Assembly (NCBI GenBank): GCA_030426065.1 | Contig: JAUHZH010000033.1 | Coordinates: 1 to 10,888 of the forward strand | DNA length: 10,888 nucleotides | Reading direction: 5' to 3' | DNA from: Gammaproteobacteria bacterium | Lineage (GTDB): Bacteria > Pseudomonadota > Gammaproteobacteria > Xanthomonadales > Marinicellaceae | Shown here: in pieces, positions 1-7,313 of the stretch | Numbering within the stretch: position 1 is the first letter of the stretch | Layout of the letters: each line of letters begins with the position of its first letter | Position numbers and translations under genes: made by a program | Notes under the pieces: model-generated | What the model saw: only the letters and a program-made list of their open reading frames with translations | What the model was told of the DNA's origin: nothing | Database searches by the model: none

Positions 1-201
1 GACCGCCAGAGGCACAACATGACGGGTTCTGACACCATCGCAGCTCTTGCGACCGCCAGAGGCGAGAGCGCACTCGCCGTCGTGAGGCTCAGTGGGCCTC
101 TGGCGGTGGGGGTCGTTGCCAGCCGGTTCACGAACGCGAGGCTTGCCGAGGCGCCGAGCCACACCGCGCACGTCGGGTGGGTGACCGACGCCAGAGGCCA
201 A
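1..201 (+). pseudogene. mnmE: N-terminal fragment of an MnmE/TrmE-type tRNA-modification GTPase, GC-rich, foreign to the rest
   Basis: Translation from the ATG at 19 gives MTGSDTIAALATARGESALA followed by VVRLSGP. This is the classic start of MnmE, whose family consensus is close to DTIAAIATPPG...VVRLSG. A 'PSHTAHVGWVTDARGQ' stretch then matches the family's 'h.G.i.d..G' segment. MnmE is a roughly 450-residue GTPase that works with MnmG on wobble uridines of tRNAs. Only about 60 residues of its tetrahydrofolate-binding N-terminal domain are present; the GTPase domain is absent. By hand count 139 of the first 200 bases are G or C (about 70%), whereas the next lines are near 40-45%. The frame stays open to the left edge, so translation upstream of 19 cannot be excluded. 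The fragment runs in frame into PrmB near 198-210. I infer a join of DNA from another organism, most likely an assembly or amplification chimera. Confidence 0.72.
2..198. repeat. CCAGAGGC-containing short repeats in the left foreign segment
   Basis: ACCGCCAGAGGC occurs at 2-13 and 52-63 in direct orientation, with one extra shared G at 1 and 51. It occurs inverted at 96-107, and a partial copy, CCAGAGGC, is at 191-198. The copies lie 50 or fewer bases apart within an MnmE-like reading frame, where GCCAGAGGC encodes Ala-Arg-Gly at 52-63 and at 189-198. One more copy is in the right tail (10861-10868) and one inside folC (10523-10530). Confidence 0.55.
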
Positions 202-1086
202 AAATTGGATCAGGCTGTGGTGTATTCAGGACATGGCGTGGTTGATGTCAGTGATGAAGTCGTGTTGTTGTTGATGCATGTGCTCTCATTGGATTTTGAA
301 CAATTGAATGACCGGGTTGACTCAGCTGTATCAAAACAACAGGTTGAGCAGGCACTGACGTTGATGCACAAGCGCATCACCACACGTCAGCCCATGGCTT
401 ATGTGCTGGGAACGTCTGTTTTTGCTGGGCTGTCTTTTACCGTCGATGAGCGTGTTCTGGTGCCCCGTTCTCCATTTGTTCAATTGATTGACCAAGCCTT
501 TCAGCCTTGGGTGAACATGAGCCAGGTGCGCCAAGTTTTGGATTTATGCACAGGGTCAGGTTGCATTGGACTGGCCATCGCACATTATTTTGATCATTGT
601 CGAGTGACCTTGAGTGATTTGAGTTCTGATGCCTTGGCGGTGGCGGCTGTCAATCAAAAAGCTTTGAATTTAACTGCTCGCAGTCAATGTGTTCAATCTG
701 ATTTGTTTGATGACCTTTCTGGTGAGTATGACTTGATAGTTACCAACCCGCCCTATGTCAGTGAGCACGAATACCAGCAATTGCCCGAAGAATTCAGTCA
801 TGAACCCAAAATGGCACTGGTGACCGAGCGTGGTGGTTTGGAAATTCCTGTGCGCATATTGTCGCAAGCGGTTGACTATTTAACGGATCATGGTCATTTG
901 TTATTAGAGGTTGGGTTTTATGATCAAGCCTTGGCAGATGCGTTCCCTCAAGTCCCTTTTGTGTGGGTGGATTTTGGTTTTGAAGCAGATGAAGCAGGAG
1001 ACGGGCAAGGGATTTGTGTTTTCACGCGTTCGGATTTGTTAAGATTCAAGCCGCATTTTGATGAGTTTTTAAATCATGTCTCATAA
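19..1086 (+). CDS. prmB: 50S ribosomal protein L3 (uL3) glutamine N5-methyltransferase PrmB, native N-terminus replaced by an MnmE fragment
   Basis: PrmB uses S-adenosylmethionine to methylate a glutamine side chain of ribosomal protein uL3. Authentic PrmB sequence begins at about residue 62 (base ~202), where LDQAVVYSGHG corresponds to the family's conserved GHG segment near residue 35. It continues with VDERVLVPRSP, the SAM-binding DLCTGSG (residues 175-181) and the catalytic NPPY motif (243-246). A C-terminal GDGQGICVF ending follows. About 25-30 native N-terminal residues are missing, and residues 1-60 derive from an MnmE-like gene of much higher GC. The open frame of 355 codons is therefore longer than the usual ~300-310 residue PrmB. 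The NPPY flavour and neighbour aroC favour PrmB over PrmC, which acts on release factors. The last 11 bases overlap aroC, implying translational coupling. The ATG at 19 is the MnmE start, not the true prmB start, which lies outside the intact sequence. Confidence 0.85.
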   Translation: MTGSDTIAALATARGESALAVVRLSGPLAVGVVASRFTNARLAEAPSHTAHVGWVTDARGQKLDQAVVYSGHGVVDVSDEVVLLLMHVLSLDFEQLNDRVDSAVSKQQVEQALTLMHKRITTRQPMAYVLGTSVFAGLSFTVDERVLVPRSPFVQLIDQAFQPWVNMSQVRQVLDLCTGSGCIGLAIAHYFDHCRVTLSDLSSDALAVAAVNQKALNLTARSQCVQSDLFDDLSGEYDLIVTNPPYVSEHEYQQLPEEFSHEPKMALVTERGGLEIPVRILSQAVDYLTDHGHLLLEVGFYDQALADAFPQVPFVWVDFGFEADEAGDGQGICVFTRSDLLRFKPHFDEFLNHVS

Positions 1087-2143
1087 CAGTTTTGGTAAAA
1101 ATTTGGTGTTCACTTCATTTGGAGAGTCTCATGGTCACACCATAGGTTGTGTTTTGGATGGCTTTCCGCCGGGTATGGAGATCACTCCGGAAGAGATTAA
1201 AGTGGAGTTGAGACGCCGGGCCACAGGTCAATCTCGACACACATCTCAAAGAAAGGAAAAAGATGATGTTCATATTGTTTCGGGTGTGTTCGAGGGCAAA
1301 ACAACCGGTCACCCCATCGCCTTATTGATTGAAAACACCGATGCCCGCAGCAAAGATTATTCTGACATAGCAGAAGTGTTCCGACCGGGCCATGCTGATT
1401 ACAGTTATTGGCACAAATATGGCATCAGGGATTATCGAGGCGGTGGCCGTTCATCTGCTCGAGAAACCACCATGCGAGTGGCTGCCGGTGCTTTGGCCAA
1501 GAAATGGCTTAAATTACACCATGACATAGAAATCCGAGCTTGGCTGTCACAATTAGGAGACATTGAATTGTCAAAAGGTGATGTCAGCGTCCGTGATGAC
1601 AACCCATTTTTTACCGGTGATACAGAGCGGATTGCTGAATTAGAAGCCTATATGGATGGGTTAAGAAAGTCAGGAGATTCGGTGGGTGCGCGCATCGATG
1701 CTGAAGCCATACAAGTGCCCGCTGGATTGGGCGAGCCGGTTTATGGCAAATTGGATGCAGAATTGGCACTCGCCATGATGAGCATCAATGCTTCCAAAGG
1801 TGTTGAGATTGGAGCTGGATTTGAATCGGTGGCGCAGGCAGGCAGTGTGCATCGTGACGAGATCGTGTCAGGTGAATTTCAAAGTAACCACGCAGGTGGC
1901 ATTCTGGCGGGGATTTCGACAGGTCAACCCATCACATTGAGTGTGGCTTTCAAGCCCACATCTTCATTGCGCATTCCAGGTCGCAGCGAAAACATCCATG
2001 GTGAACCGGTTGAGGTGATCACCAAAGGACGTCATGACCCCTGTGTTGGCATCAGGGCGACTCCCATTGTCGAAGCCATGATGGCCTTGGTCATCATGGA
2101 TCATGTACTCAGAAACAACGGACAAATCAATTCAGGAAAATAA
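1076..2143 (+). CDS. aroC: chorismate synthase AroC
   Basis: AroC catalyses the last shikimate-pathway step, the anti-1,4-elimination of phosphate from 5-enolpyruvylshikimate-3-phosphate to give chorismate. It needs reduced FMN and acts as a cytoplasmic tetramer. Family signatures are intact: GESHG with the catalytic histidine at residue 19, RRRATGQSRHTSQRKEKD at 46-63, RPGHAD with the second key histidine at 106, GGGRSSARET at 122-131, and a C-terminal HDPCVGIRATPIVEAM. The length of 355 residues is normal (E. coli ~361). The ATG at 1076 gives the canonical MSHNSFGKNLVFTSFGESHG start and overlaps the prmB end by 11 bases. No strong Shine-Dalgarno sequence precedes it, so coupling to prmB translation is likely. 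Chorismate feeds tryptophan and folate synthesis, matching the trp and folC genes downstream. Confidence 0.97.
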   Translation: MSHNSFGKNLVFTSFGESHGHTIGCVLDGFPPGMEITPEEIKVELRRRATGQSRHTSQRKEKDDVHIVSGVFEGKTTGHPIALLIENTDARSKDYSDIAEVFRPGHADYSYWHKYGIRDYRGGGRSSARETTMRVAAGALAKKWLKLHHDIEIRAWLSQLGDIELSKGDVSVRDDNPFFTGDTERIAELEAYMDGLRKSGDSVGARIDAEAIQVPAGLGEPVYGKLDAELALAMMSINASKGVEIGAGFESVAQAGSVHRDEIVSGEFQSNHAGGILAGISTGQPITLSVAFKPTSSLRIPGRSENIHGEPVEVITKGRHDPCVGIRATPIVEAMMALVIMDHVLRNNGQINSGK

Positions 2144-2145
2144 CC

Positions 2146-3174
2146 ATGTCTAAAAAATACAACGTTGCTGTGGTGGGTGCCACAGGTGCAGTCGGTCAAA
2201 CCATGTTGAGCATATTGGAAGAACGAAAATTTCCAGTTGATCAATTGTTTCCATTGGCCAGCAAACGCAGCGCCGGTCAACTCATTGAGTTCAATAAGAA
2301 ATCCTTTGAAGTGACTGACCTGGATGCATTCGACTTTGGCCAAGCTGACATTGCTTTGTTCTCCGCCGGTGGCAGTGTGTCTGCAGCTTATGCGGCGAAA
2401 TGTACCGATGCGGGTTGTGTCATGATTGACAACACTTCACATTTTCGCAATGAAGAAGATGTGCCATTGGTGGTCACGGAAGTGAATCCTGAAGCCATCC
2501 AAGATTACAAGCAAACGGGCATCATCGCCAACCCCAACTGTTCCACCATTCAAATGTTGGTCGCCTTGGCACCCATTCATCGGGCCGTGGGGATCACCCG
2601 AATCAATGTGGCTACCTATCAGTCGGTTTCAGGGTCGGGCAACCAAGGCATTGAAGAATTGTCTGGTCAAACACGTGCCTTGCTGAATTTTAAGCCATTG
2701 GAGAAAAAAGTATATTCTGAGCAAATCGCATTCAATGTGATTCCACACATCGATCAGTTTCAAGACAACGGTTACACCCGAGAGGAAATGAAGATGGTTT
2801 GGGAAACCCAGAAAATTTTGGCAGACAGTGGCATCAAGGTGAACCCAACGTGTGTGCGTGTCCCTGTGTTCTATGGCCACGCTGAGGCCGTACACATTGA
2901 AACCGAAAAGAAAATCAGCGCACAAGAAGTCAAGGAGCTGTTGTCCAAAGCACCTGGTGTCGAAGTGATGGATGATCCATCCCAATTGCGATACCCATCT
3001 CCCACCGTCAATGCTGCTGGAAATGATCCTGTTTATGTGGGAAGAATCAGGGAAGACATTTCTACTGACCATGGAATCAACTTGTGGATTGTCGCAGATA
3101 ACATCAGAAAAGGCGCTGCGTTGAACAGTGTTCAAATCGCTGAACTCTTAGTAAAAACACTGGATAAAGAGTAA
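2146..3174 (+). CDS. asd: aspartate-semialdehyde dehydrogenase
   Basis: Asd reduces aspartyl-4-phosphate to aspartate-4-semialdehyde with NADPH, the branch point to lysine/diaminopimelate, threonine and methionine. The protein opens with the dinucleotide-binding VAVVGATGAVGQ (residues 8-18). The catalytic cysteine is C132 in NPNCSTIQM, and a histidine in VFYGHAEAVH (H245) fits the family's active-site histidine. The conserved QLRYPSPTVNAAGNDPVYVG segment lies near the C-terminus. At 342 residues it is complete and belongs to the shorter class also found in Gram-positive bacteria and Pseudomonas, rather than the ~367-residue E. coli type. The start is supported by AGGA at 2134-2137, 8 bases before the ATG. 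Only 2 bases separate it from aroC, so the two are probably co-transcribed. It is followed by a 110-base gap. Confidence 0.96.
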   Translation: MSKKYNVAVVGATGAVGQTMLSILEERKFPVDQLFPLASKRSAGQLIEFNKKSFEVTDLDAFDFGQADIALFSAGGSVSAAYAAKCTDAGCVMIDNTSHFRNEEDVPLVVTEVNPEAIQDYKQTGIIANPNCSTIQMLVALAPIHRAVGITRINVATYQSVSGSGNQGIEELSGQTRALLNFKPLEKKVYSEQIAFNVIPHIDQFQDNGYTREEMKMVWETQKILADSGIKVNPTCVRVPVFYGHAEAVHIETEKKISAQEVKELLSKAPGVEVMDDPSQLRYPSPTVNAAGNDPVYVGRIREDISTDHGINLWIVADNIRKGAALNSVQIAELLVKTLDKE

Positions 3175-3284
3175 GTTAGGCGTTTTTTTTTAGATTATTT
3201 CTTGGTATTTTTGTTCAGAATTGGTTAATATCTGTTTGTTATTGGCATAAATAGAAACAAATCTCTGCGTTTGAAGGGCAAATT
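3175..3284 (+). promoter_or_regulatory. asd-fimV intergenic region with a candidate sigma70-type promoter
   Basis: This AT-rich gap of 110 bases is the longest clear non-coding stretch in the window. A candidate -35 (TTGGTA, 3203-3208) and -10 (TAATAT, 3226-3231) are separated by 17 bases, each matching 4 of 6 consensus positions. A second -10-like CATAAA lies at 3246-3251 with a poorer -35. GAAGGG at 3273-3278 is a good Shine-Dalgarno sequence 6 bases before the fimV ATG. A run of nine T's at 3183-3191 follows asd, but I found no GC-rich hairpin in front of it. The promoter call is a weak pattern match; the ribosome-binding site is firmer. Confidence 0.4.
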
Positions 3285-5879
3285 ATGAAGCAAAAAATGA
3301 TCATTATTGGTTTGGCAATGGGACTGACCATGGTTTCTCAGCAAACCCAATCATTGGGTATGGGTAAAATTCAAGTGCATTCCGCACTGGATCAACCCTT
3401 GCAAGCCAACATCGATTTGATGATGGGAGAAGGCGATGACTTCTCTGAAATCACTGTGGCCATTGCCAGTGCCGCAGACTATAAGAAAGTGGGACTTGAC
3501 CGTTCCTTTGTGCCCAACAACATTCAAGTGGCATTGGATGAAGAAAATCCTTTGACCATCAATGTCACATCCTCAGGTCCGATCAGTGAACCGATTGTCA
3601 GCTTGTTGCTTGATGTGAATTGGGGTAATGGTCGGATTCTACGTGAGTTCACCATTTTGTTGGATCCACCCGTCTACCAGTCTTCTCAAAGTGTCATCGT
3701 CAACAGCTACCAAGACACAGACAATTATGAGGACACATCAGCCACAACAGAACCTGAAGAAGTAGAAACCCAAGTTTCTGAGCCAACTGTACAAACCAGA
3801 GAAGAGGCGCAACAAGCCGATGTCAGTTCGGAAGCAGAAGCTTCAGTTTCTGAAGAGTCGGATACTGATGATGTTGAAGATACGGAAGCCAGCGAGCCTG
3901 TCTACCAAGCCAATTTTGGTGACATCACAGTAGAATCAGGTGATACGCTTTGGTCATTAGCCAACACCAACAAACCAGGCAACATCAGTACGCACCAGAT
4001 GATGATGGCGTTGTTCAATAAAAACCCAAATGCTTTTGCCAACAACAACATCAATCAATTGAACAAAGGCAGTGTGCTTTCAATTCCAACTTTGCAAGAC
4101 ATAGAGCAGCTGTCACAAACGGAAGCCATGAGGCTGGCACAAAGCCACAACGACACTTGGTCTCCAGCCACAACGGACAGCTCGGACTATTCCAGTTTTC
4201 AAACCACTTCTGATTACAGTGAACTGGCCGCAGATGACACCAGCAGCATTGATTACGGTGTAGAGCTTTCAGGTGGTGATGACAGCCAGAGCAGTGATGG
4301 AGATGGTGACAGCACAGGCATCAGCACATCAGACGATGCCATGGCCGAAGAGCTGTACAACACCACATCTGAAAACACTGAACTCAAAGATCGTGTCAAT
4401 GAACTGGAGTCCTTGGTTGAGCAGCAACAAGCAGCACTTGAAGTGAAAAGTGACGACATGGCCAATTTGGAAGAACAAATGGCCACAGCCAACGACACTG
4501 AAACTGATGCCGTTGAAACCGACGATGTTTGGGGTGATGAGTTGGCCAACCAAGACACGACAACCGATTCAAATGATGAGTTGTCTATCGGTGAGGTGAG
4601 TTTGGTAGAAGGTTCGGAAACCGAAGACGGTGCCATGACGGGTGCAGGTTTTGAATCCACCGATGCAGATTCAGCGGATTCTGTTGAAGATGCAGCGGAA
4701 CAAACCGATGATGCCGATGCAGAGCCTGCACAACCCGCTGTTAACACAACCCCCAGCTTTTCTGGCGCTCAATCAGCTCAGGAACCTTCCATGGTTGACA
4801 CCGCTGTCAATTGGGTCATGGACAACTTGCGTTGGGTTTTGATGGGCTTGGTTGGTTTGTTGTTGCTGATTTTTGTTCCTCGCTTGGTGTCAGGCAGAAA
4901 CAAAGATGTGGCTGAAGAGACCAGTTTCTTGGATGACATCAAATCACGAAAACGCAGTGATGATGAAGAATCAGAAGTCACTGAGACTCTGGCAGACGAC
5001 ACCAAAGTCAACGAGCCATTATCAGAAGATTTGTTGGAAGGCGATGATGACGATGTGGCTGAAGATGATGTCTTGGCTGAGTTGGATAAGAAAATCGACT
5101 TTGATGCCGATATGGATGATGAAGATGACATCTTCAAAGGATTTGACGATGAAGAATCACAAGAAGCGGTCGAAGAAGAAGATGAAGATCATGATGACGA
5201 CGGATTCGATTTGGATGGTTTCCTGAGTGATGAAATTGATGAGTCAGATGAATCAAACGAATCAGCTGGTGAAGATGAAGAATCACTGTTCGATGAGTCA
5301 CTGGATGATGTGATCACCAAAGATTTGAGTGAAGAAGCTTCACAGGCAAGCGAACAAGCAGAAGGATTGGATGATGATTTTGATTTCGATTTGAGCGAAC
5401 TGGATGGCTTGGAAGATGAAGGAAACAAAGCACAAGACGAATTGGCATCGGAAATCGATGATGCCGTCAGTGAAATGACCGGTGAAGATTCTGATGAATC
5501 AGAAGATGAAGACATGGATTTCTCATTGGATGATGAATCATTCGAACTGGATTTAGATGAAGAAGCAGTCGAAGAAGCTGTTGAGGAAGGTGTTTCATCA
5601 GTAGACGAGTTTGATGAAATGTTAGATATCAATGAAGACGCTGCAGAGGATTTACAAGTGGAATCAGAAGAAACAATAGACGACAGTGATTTGGATTTGG
5701 GCTTGGATTTGGACGACATGATGGAAGACGGTGATGTCATCGACACCAAGATGGATTTAGCCAAAGCCTACCTCGAAATGGGTGACAACGATGGCGCCAG
5801 GAACTTGCTGAAGGAAGTGGCTGCCGAAGGCAACGAATCCCAAATTGAAGAAGCCAAGAAGCTGTTAGATGACATGTAA
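3285..5879 (+). CDS. fimV: FimV-like polar/pilus-assembly protein with LysM domain and long acidic cytoplasmic tail
   Basis: FimV is an inner-membrane protein known from Pseudomonas and relatives to bind peptidoglycan and organise the cell pole. It promotes type IV pilus assembly and twitching. Order of parts in the 864 residues: a hydrophobic signal segment (about 1-24); the FimV N-terminal domain starting LGMGKIQVHSALDQPLQANI; a LysM peptidoglycan-binding domain (about 214-268, beginning ITVESGDTLWSLAN); a D/S/T-rich linker; and a short coiled coil (about 355-400). One transmembrane helix (about 517-532) follows, then a very acidic cytoplasmic region (about 545-815). The conserved FimV C-terminal domain closes the protein (817-864, with TKMDLAKAYLEMGDNDGARN). 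Both hallmark terminal domains are intact, so the call is firm. The gene ends at a hairpin terminator, suggesting a separate transcript from truA. A role in pili specifically is inferred from the family; no pilus genes are in view. Confidence 0.93.
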   Translation: MKQKMIIIGLAMGLTMVSQQTQSLGMGKIQVHSALDQPLQANIDLMMGEGDDFSEITVAIASAADYKKVGLDRSFVPNNIQVALDEENPLTINVTSSGPISEPIVSLLLDVNWGNGRILREFTILLDPPVYQSSQSVIVNSYQDTDNYEDTSATTEPEEVETQVSEPTVQTREEAQQADVSSEAEASVSEESDTDDVEDTEASEPVYQANFGDITVESGDTLWSLANTNKPGNISTHQMMMALFNKNPNAFANNNINQLNKGSVLSIPTLQDIEQLSQTEAMRLAQSHNDTWSPATTDSSDYSSFQTTSDYSELAADDTSSIDYGVELSGGDDSQSSDGDGDSTGISTSDDAMAEELYNTTSENTELKDRVNELESLVEQQQAALEVKSDDMANLEEQMATANDTETDAVETDDVWGDELANQDTTTDSNDELSIGEVSLVEGSETEDGAMTGAGFESTDADSADSVEDAAEQTDDADAEPAQPAVNTTPSFSGAQSAQEPSMVDTAVNWVMDNLRWVLMGLVGLLLLIFVPRLVSGRNKDVAEETSFLDDIKSRKRSDDEESEVTETLADDTKVNEPLSEDLLEGDDDDVAEDDVLAELDKKIDFDADMDDEDDIFKGFDDEESQEAVEEEDEDHDDDGFDLDGFLSDEIDESDESNESAGEDEESLFDESLDDVITKDLSEEASQASEQAEGLDDDFDFDLSELDGLEDEGNKAQDELASEIDDAVSEMTGEDSDESEDEDMDFSLDDESFELDLDEEAVEEAVEEGVSSVDEFDEMLDINEDAAEDLQVESEETIDDSDLDLGLDLDDMMEDGDVIDTKMDLAKAYLEMGDNDGARNLLKEVAAEGNESQIEEAKKLLDDM

Positions 5880-5897
5880 AGTTCTGACGCTTTAGCC

Positions 5898-5903
5898 TAT
5901 AAT
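5898..5903 (+). promoter_or_regulatory. candidate -10 box for the truA-trpFBA operon
   Basis: TATAAT here is a perfect sigma70 -10 hexamer, starting 18 bases after the fimV stop codon. Transcription would start around 5910, giving a leader of about 20 bases before the truA ATG. A matching -35 is poor: the best 17-base-spaced hexamer (5875-5880) is TGTAAA, 3 of 6. No TG extension is present. The position, directly upstream of the terminator hairpin arm, is what makes it notable. Confidence 0.45.
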
Positions 5904-5904
5904 G

Positions 5905-5931
5905 AGCCGGGTTTAATATCCGGCTTTTTTT
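5905..5931 (+). terminator. Rho-independent terminator after fimV
   Basis: AGCCGG at 5905-5910 pairs with CCGGCT at 5920-5925, leaving a nine-base loop (one further G-U pair possible). Seven T's at 5925-5931 follow at once. This is a standard intrinsic terminator shape for the fimV transcript. The T-run ends exactly where the truA start codon begins, so the terminator and the truA leader share the same bases. A transcript starting near 5910 from the TATAAT at 5898 would lack the 5' arm and escape termination. Confidence 0.8.
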
Positions 5932-6699
5932 ATGCGCATCGCTTGTGGCGTTGAATACGATGGTCAGCCTTTTTTGGGGTTTCAGTTTCAGAAACAAGGA
6001 CCCACGGTGCAATCTGAATTGGAAGCGGCCATCAGTCAAGTGGCCAATGAACCCGTTCAAATCATCTGTTGTGGCAGGACCGACACGGGGGTCAGTGCCC
6101 GACACCAGGTGATTCATTTTGACACCCAAGCTGATCGCAATGATCGACAATGGACCTTGGGTATCAACTCTTCAGGCCACCGTGCCATCAGTGTTTTGTG
6201 GGCCAAGCGTGTCGATGATGATTTTCATGCACGATTTTCAGCAACCAGCCGTTCATACCAATACACCATCATCAATCGTCCAGTCAGGCCGGCCATCAAT
6301 CGGCACCACATGACATGGGAGTTGACGCCTTTGGATGAGCATGCCATGCAAGAAGCGGCCATGAACCTCTTGGGAAGGCATGACTTTTCGGCATTGAGGT
6401 CCAGTCAATGCCAATCCAAAGAACCCGTCAAAACCATCACCCGAGCTGATGTGGTTCGAGAAGGGGAATTGATTCACTTCCATGTCACAGCCAACGGCTT
6501 TCTTCACCACATGATCAGAAACATCATGGGTGTTTTGATACCCATTGGCAAAGGGGAAAAACCTGCTTCCTGGCTGAAAGACATTGTCAACAGCAAGGAC
6601 AGGCGGAAAGCCGGTATCACAGCGCCGCCCAATGGTTTGGTTTTTGCAGGTGTGACATATCCGGATACATACAATATTCCGAGAATACACAATGGTTAA
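5932..6699 (+). CDS. truA: tRNA pseudouridine(38-40) synthase TruA
   Basis: TruA converts uridines 38-40 in tRNA anticodon stems to pseudouridine. The protein opens with the family start CGVEYDG, has the active-site motif CGRTDTGV with catalytic aspartate at residue 51, DFHARFSATSRSYQYTI (97-113) containing the conserved tyrosine, and NGFLHHMIRNIMG (188-200). A late PNGLVFAGVTYPD matches the usual C-terminal strand. At 255 residues it is complete and slightly short at the N-terminus, which is normal. The histidine usually following GRTDxGV is replaced by serine (S55). The start is forced: the frame meets a stop at 5914-5916 and no other start lies between. No Shine-Dalgarno sequence precedes the ATG, only the terminator's T-run, so initiation is probably SD-independent. 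It overlaps trpF by 8 bases. Confidence 0.95.
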   Translation: MRIACGVEYDGQPFLGFQFQKQGPTVQSELEAAISQVANEPVQIICCGRTDTGVSARHQVIHFDTQADRNDRQWTLGINSSGHRAISVLWAKRVDDDFHARFSATSRSYQYTIINRPVRPAINRHHMTWELTPLDEHAMQEAAMNLLGRHDFSALRSSQCQSKEPVKTITRADVVREGELIHFHVTANGFLHHMIRNIMGVLIPIGKGEKPASWLKDIVNSKDRRKAGITAPPNGLVFAGVTYPDTYNIPRIHNG

Positions 6700-7309
6700 A
6701 ATCAAATACTGTGGCCTGTCCACCGTGGCTGATGTGAGGTTGGCTGAACAATTAGGAATAGATGCCATTGGATTGGTGTTTGTTAAAAGAAGCCCTCGAT
6801 ACATTGACCCTGAGTCAGCTCAAAAATTGCTGACAGAAACACGACCCAAAACTGAAGTGGTGGCCTTATTTGCCAATCAAGAAGTGGAAGAAATCAGGAC
6901 GGTTTTAGAGCAGGTCAAACCCGATGTTTTGCAGTTTCACGGTAACGAAACGGCGTCTTTTTGCGAACAGTTCGGGCACAGGTATTGGAAAGCCATTCCC
7001 ATGCTGTCGAACACGCCATGGCATGAGGTGACCAAGGAACATCCGAAAGCAGAGCAATTTTTGCTGGATGCATTTGGTGCAGGCAAAAGTGGCGGGTCTG
7101 GTGATTCTTTTCCATGGTTTAAATTCCCGACTGAATGGCGAAACCGTTTGATTTTGGCAGGTGGTTTGAATGTCGACAACATTCACACGGCTTTCACAAA
7201 GACCGGAACACAATATGTCGATGTCAGCAGTGGTATTGAGTCACAACGTGGCGTAAAATCTGCTGCCTTGATGGAACAATTTTGTCAAATCATTAAAAAA
7301 TTCCAGTAA
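6692..7309 (+). CDS. trpF: phosphoribosylanthranilate isomerase TrpF
   Basis: TrpF carries out the Amadori rearrangement of N-(5'-phosphoribosyl)anthranilate to CdRP, the third step of tryptophan synthesis. It folds as a TIM barrel. The catalytic cysteine is C7 in KYCGL and the catalytic aspartate is D126 in LLDAFG. LQFHGNE (80-86), LAGGLNVDN (155-163) and the phosphate-binding YVDVSSGIE (175-183) are also family motifs. At 205 residues it is a stand-alone enzyme, not a TrpCF fusion. Its ATG lies inside the last codons of truA (8-base overlap), with a weak GAGAA 6 bases upstream, so it depends on truA transcription and probably on translational coupling. It is followed after 4 bases by trpB. 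trpC, trpD and trpEG are not in the window and must lie elsewhere. Confidence 0.96.
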   Translation: MVKIKYCGLSTVADVRLAEQLGIDAIGLVFVKRSPRYIDPESAQKLLTETRPKTEVVALFANQEVEEIRTVLEQVKPDVLQFHGNETASFCEQFGHRYWKAIPMLSNTPWHEVTKEHPKAEQFLLDAFGAGKSGGSGDSFPWFKFPTEWRNRLILAGGLNVDNIHTAFTKTGTQYVDVSSGIESQRGVKSAALMEQFCQIIKKFQ

Positions 7310-7313
7310 ATCT

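Noticed and set aside
19..1086. A genuine new two-domain MnmE-PrmB enzyme
   Set aside because: The MnmE part is only a partial domain, the GC content changes abruptly at the join, and PrmB loses conserved N-terminal residues. A functional fusion would not be expected to look like this.
2629..3135. 168-codon open frame on the - strand inside asd
   Set aside because: asd is fully conserved across this region, and the antisense translation shows no recognisable domain. It is a shadow frame.
3183..3191. Run of T's after asd as an intrinsic terminator
   Set aside because: No GC-rich inverted repeat precedes the run, so the hairpin needed for intrinsic termination is missing.
5189..5764. 191-codon serine-rich open frame on the - strand inside fimV
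   Set aside because: It is the complement of the GAT/GAA-rich acidic coding region, which rarely produces stops on the other strand. Composition is almost only S/K/P and there is no family likeness.
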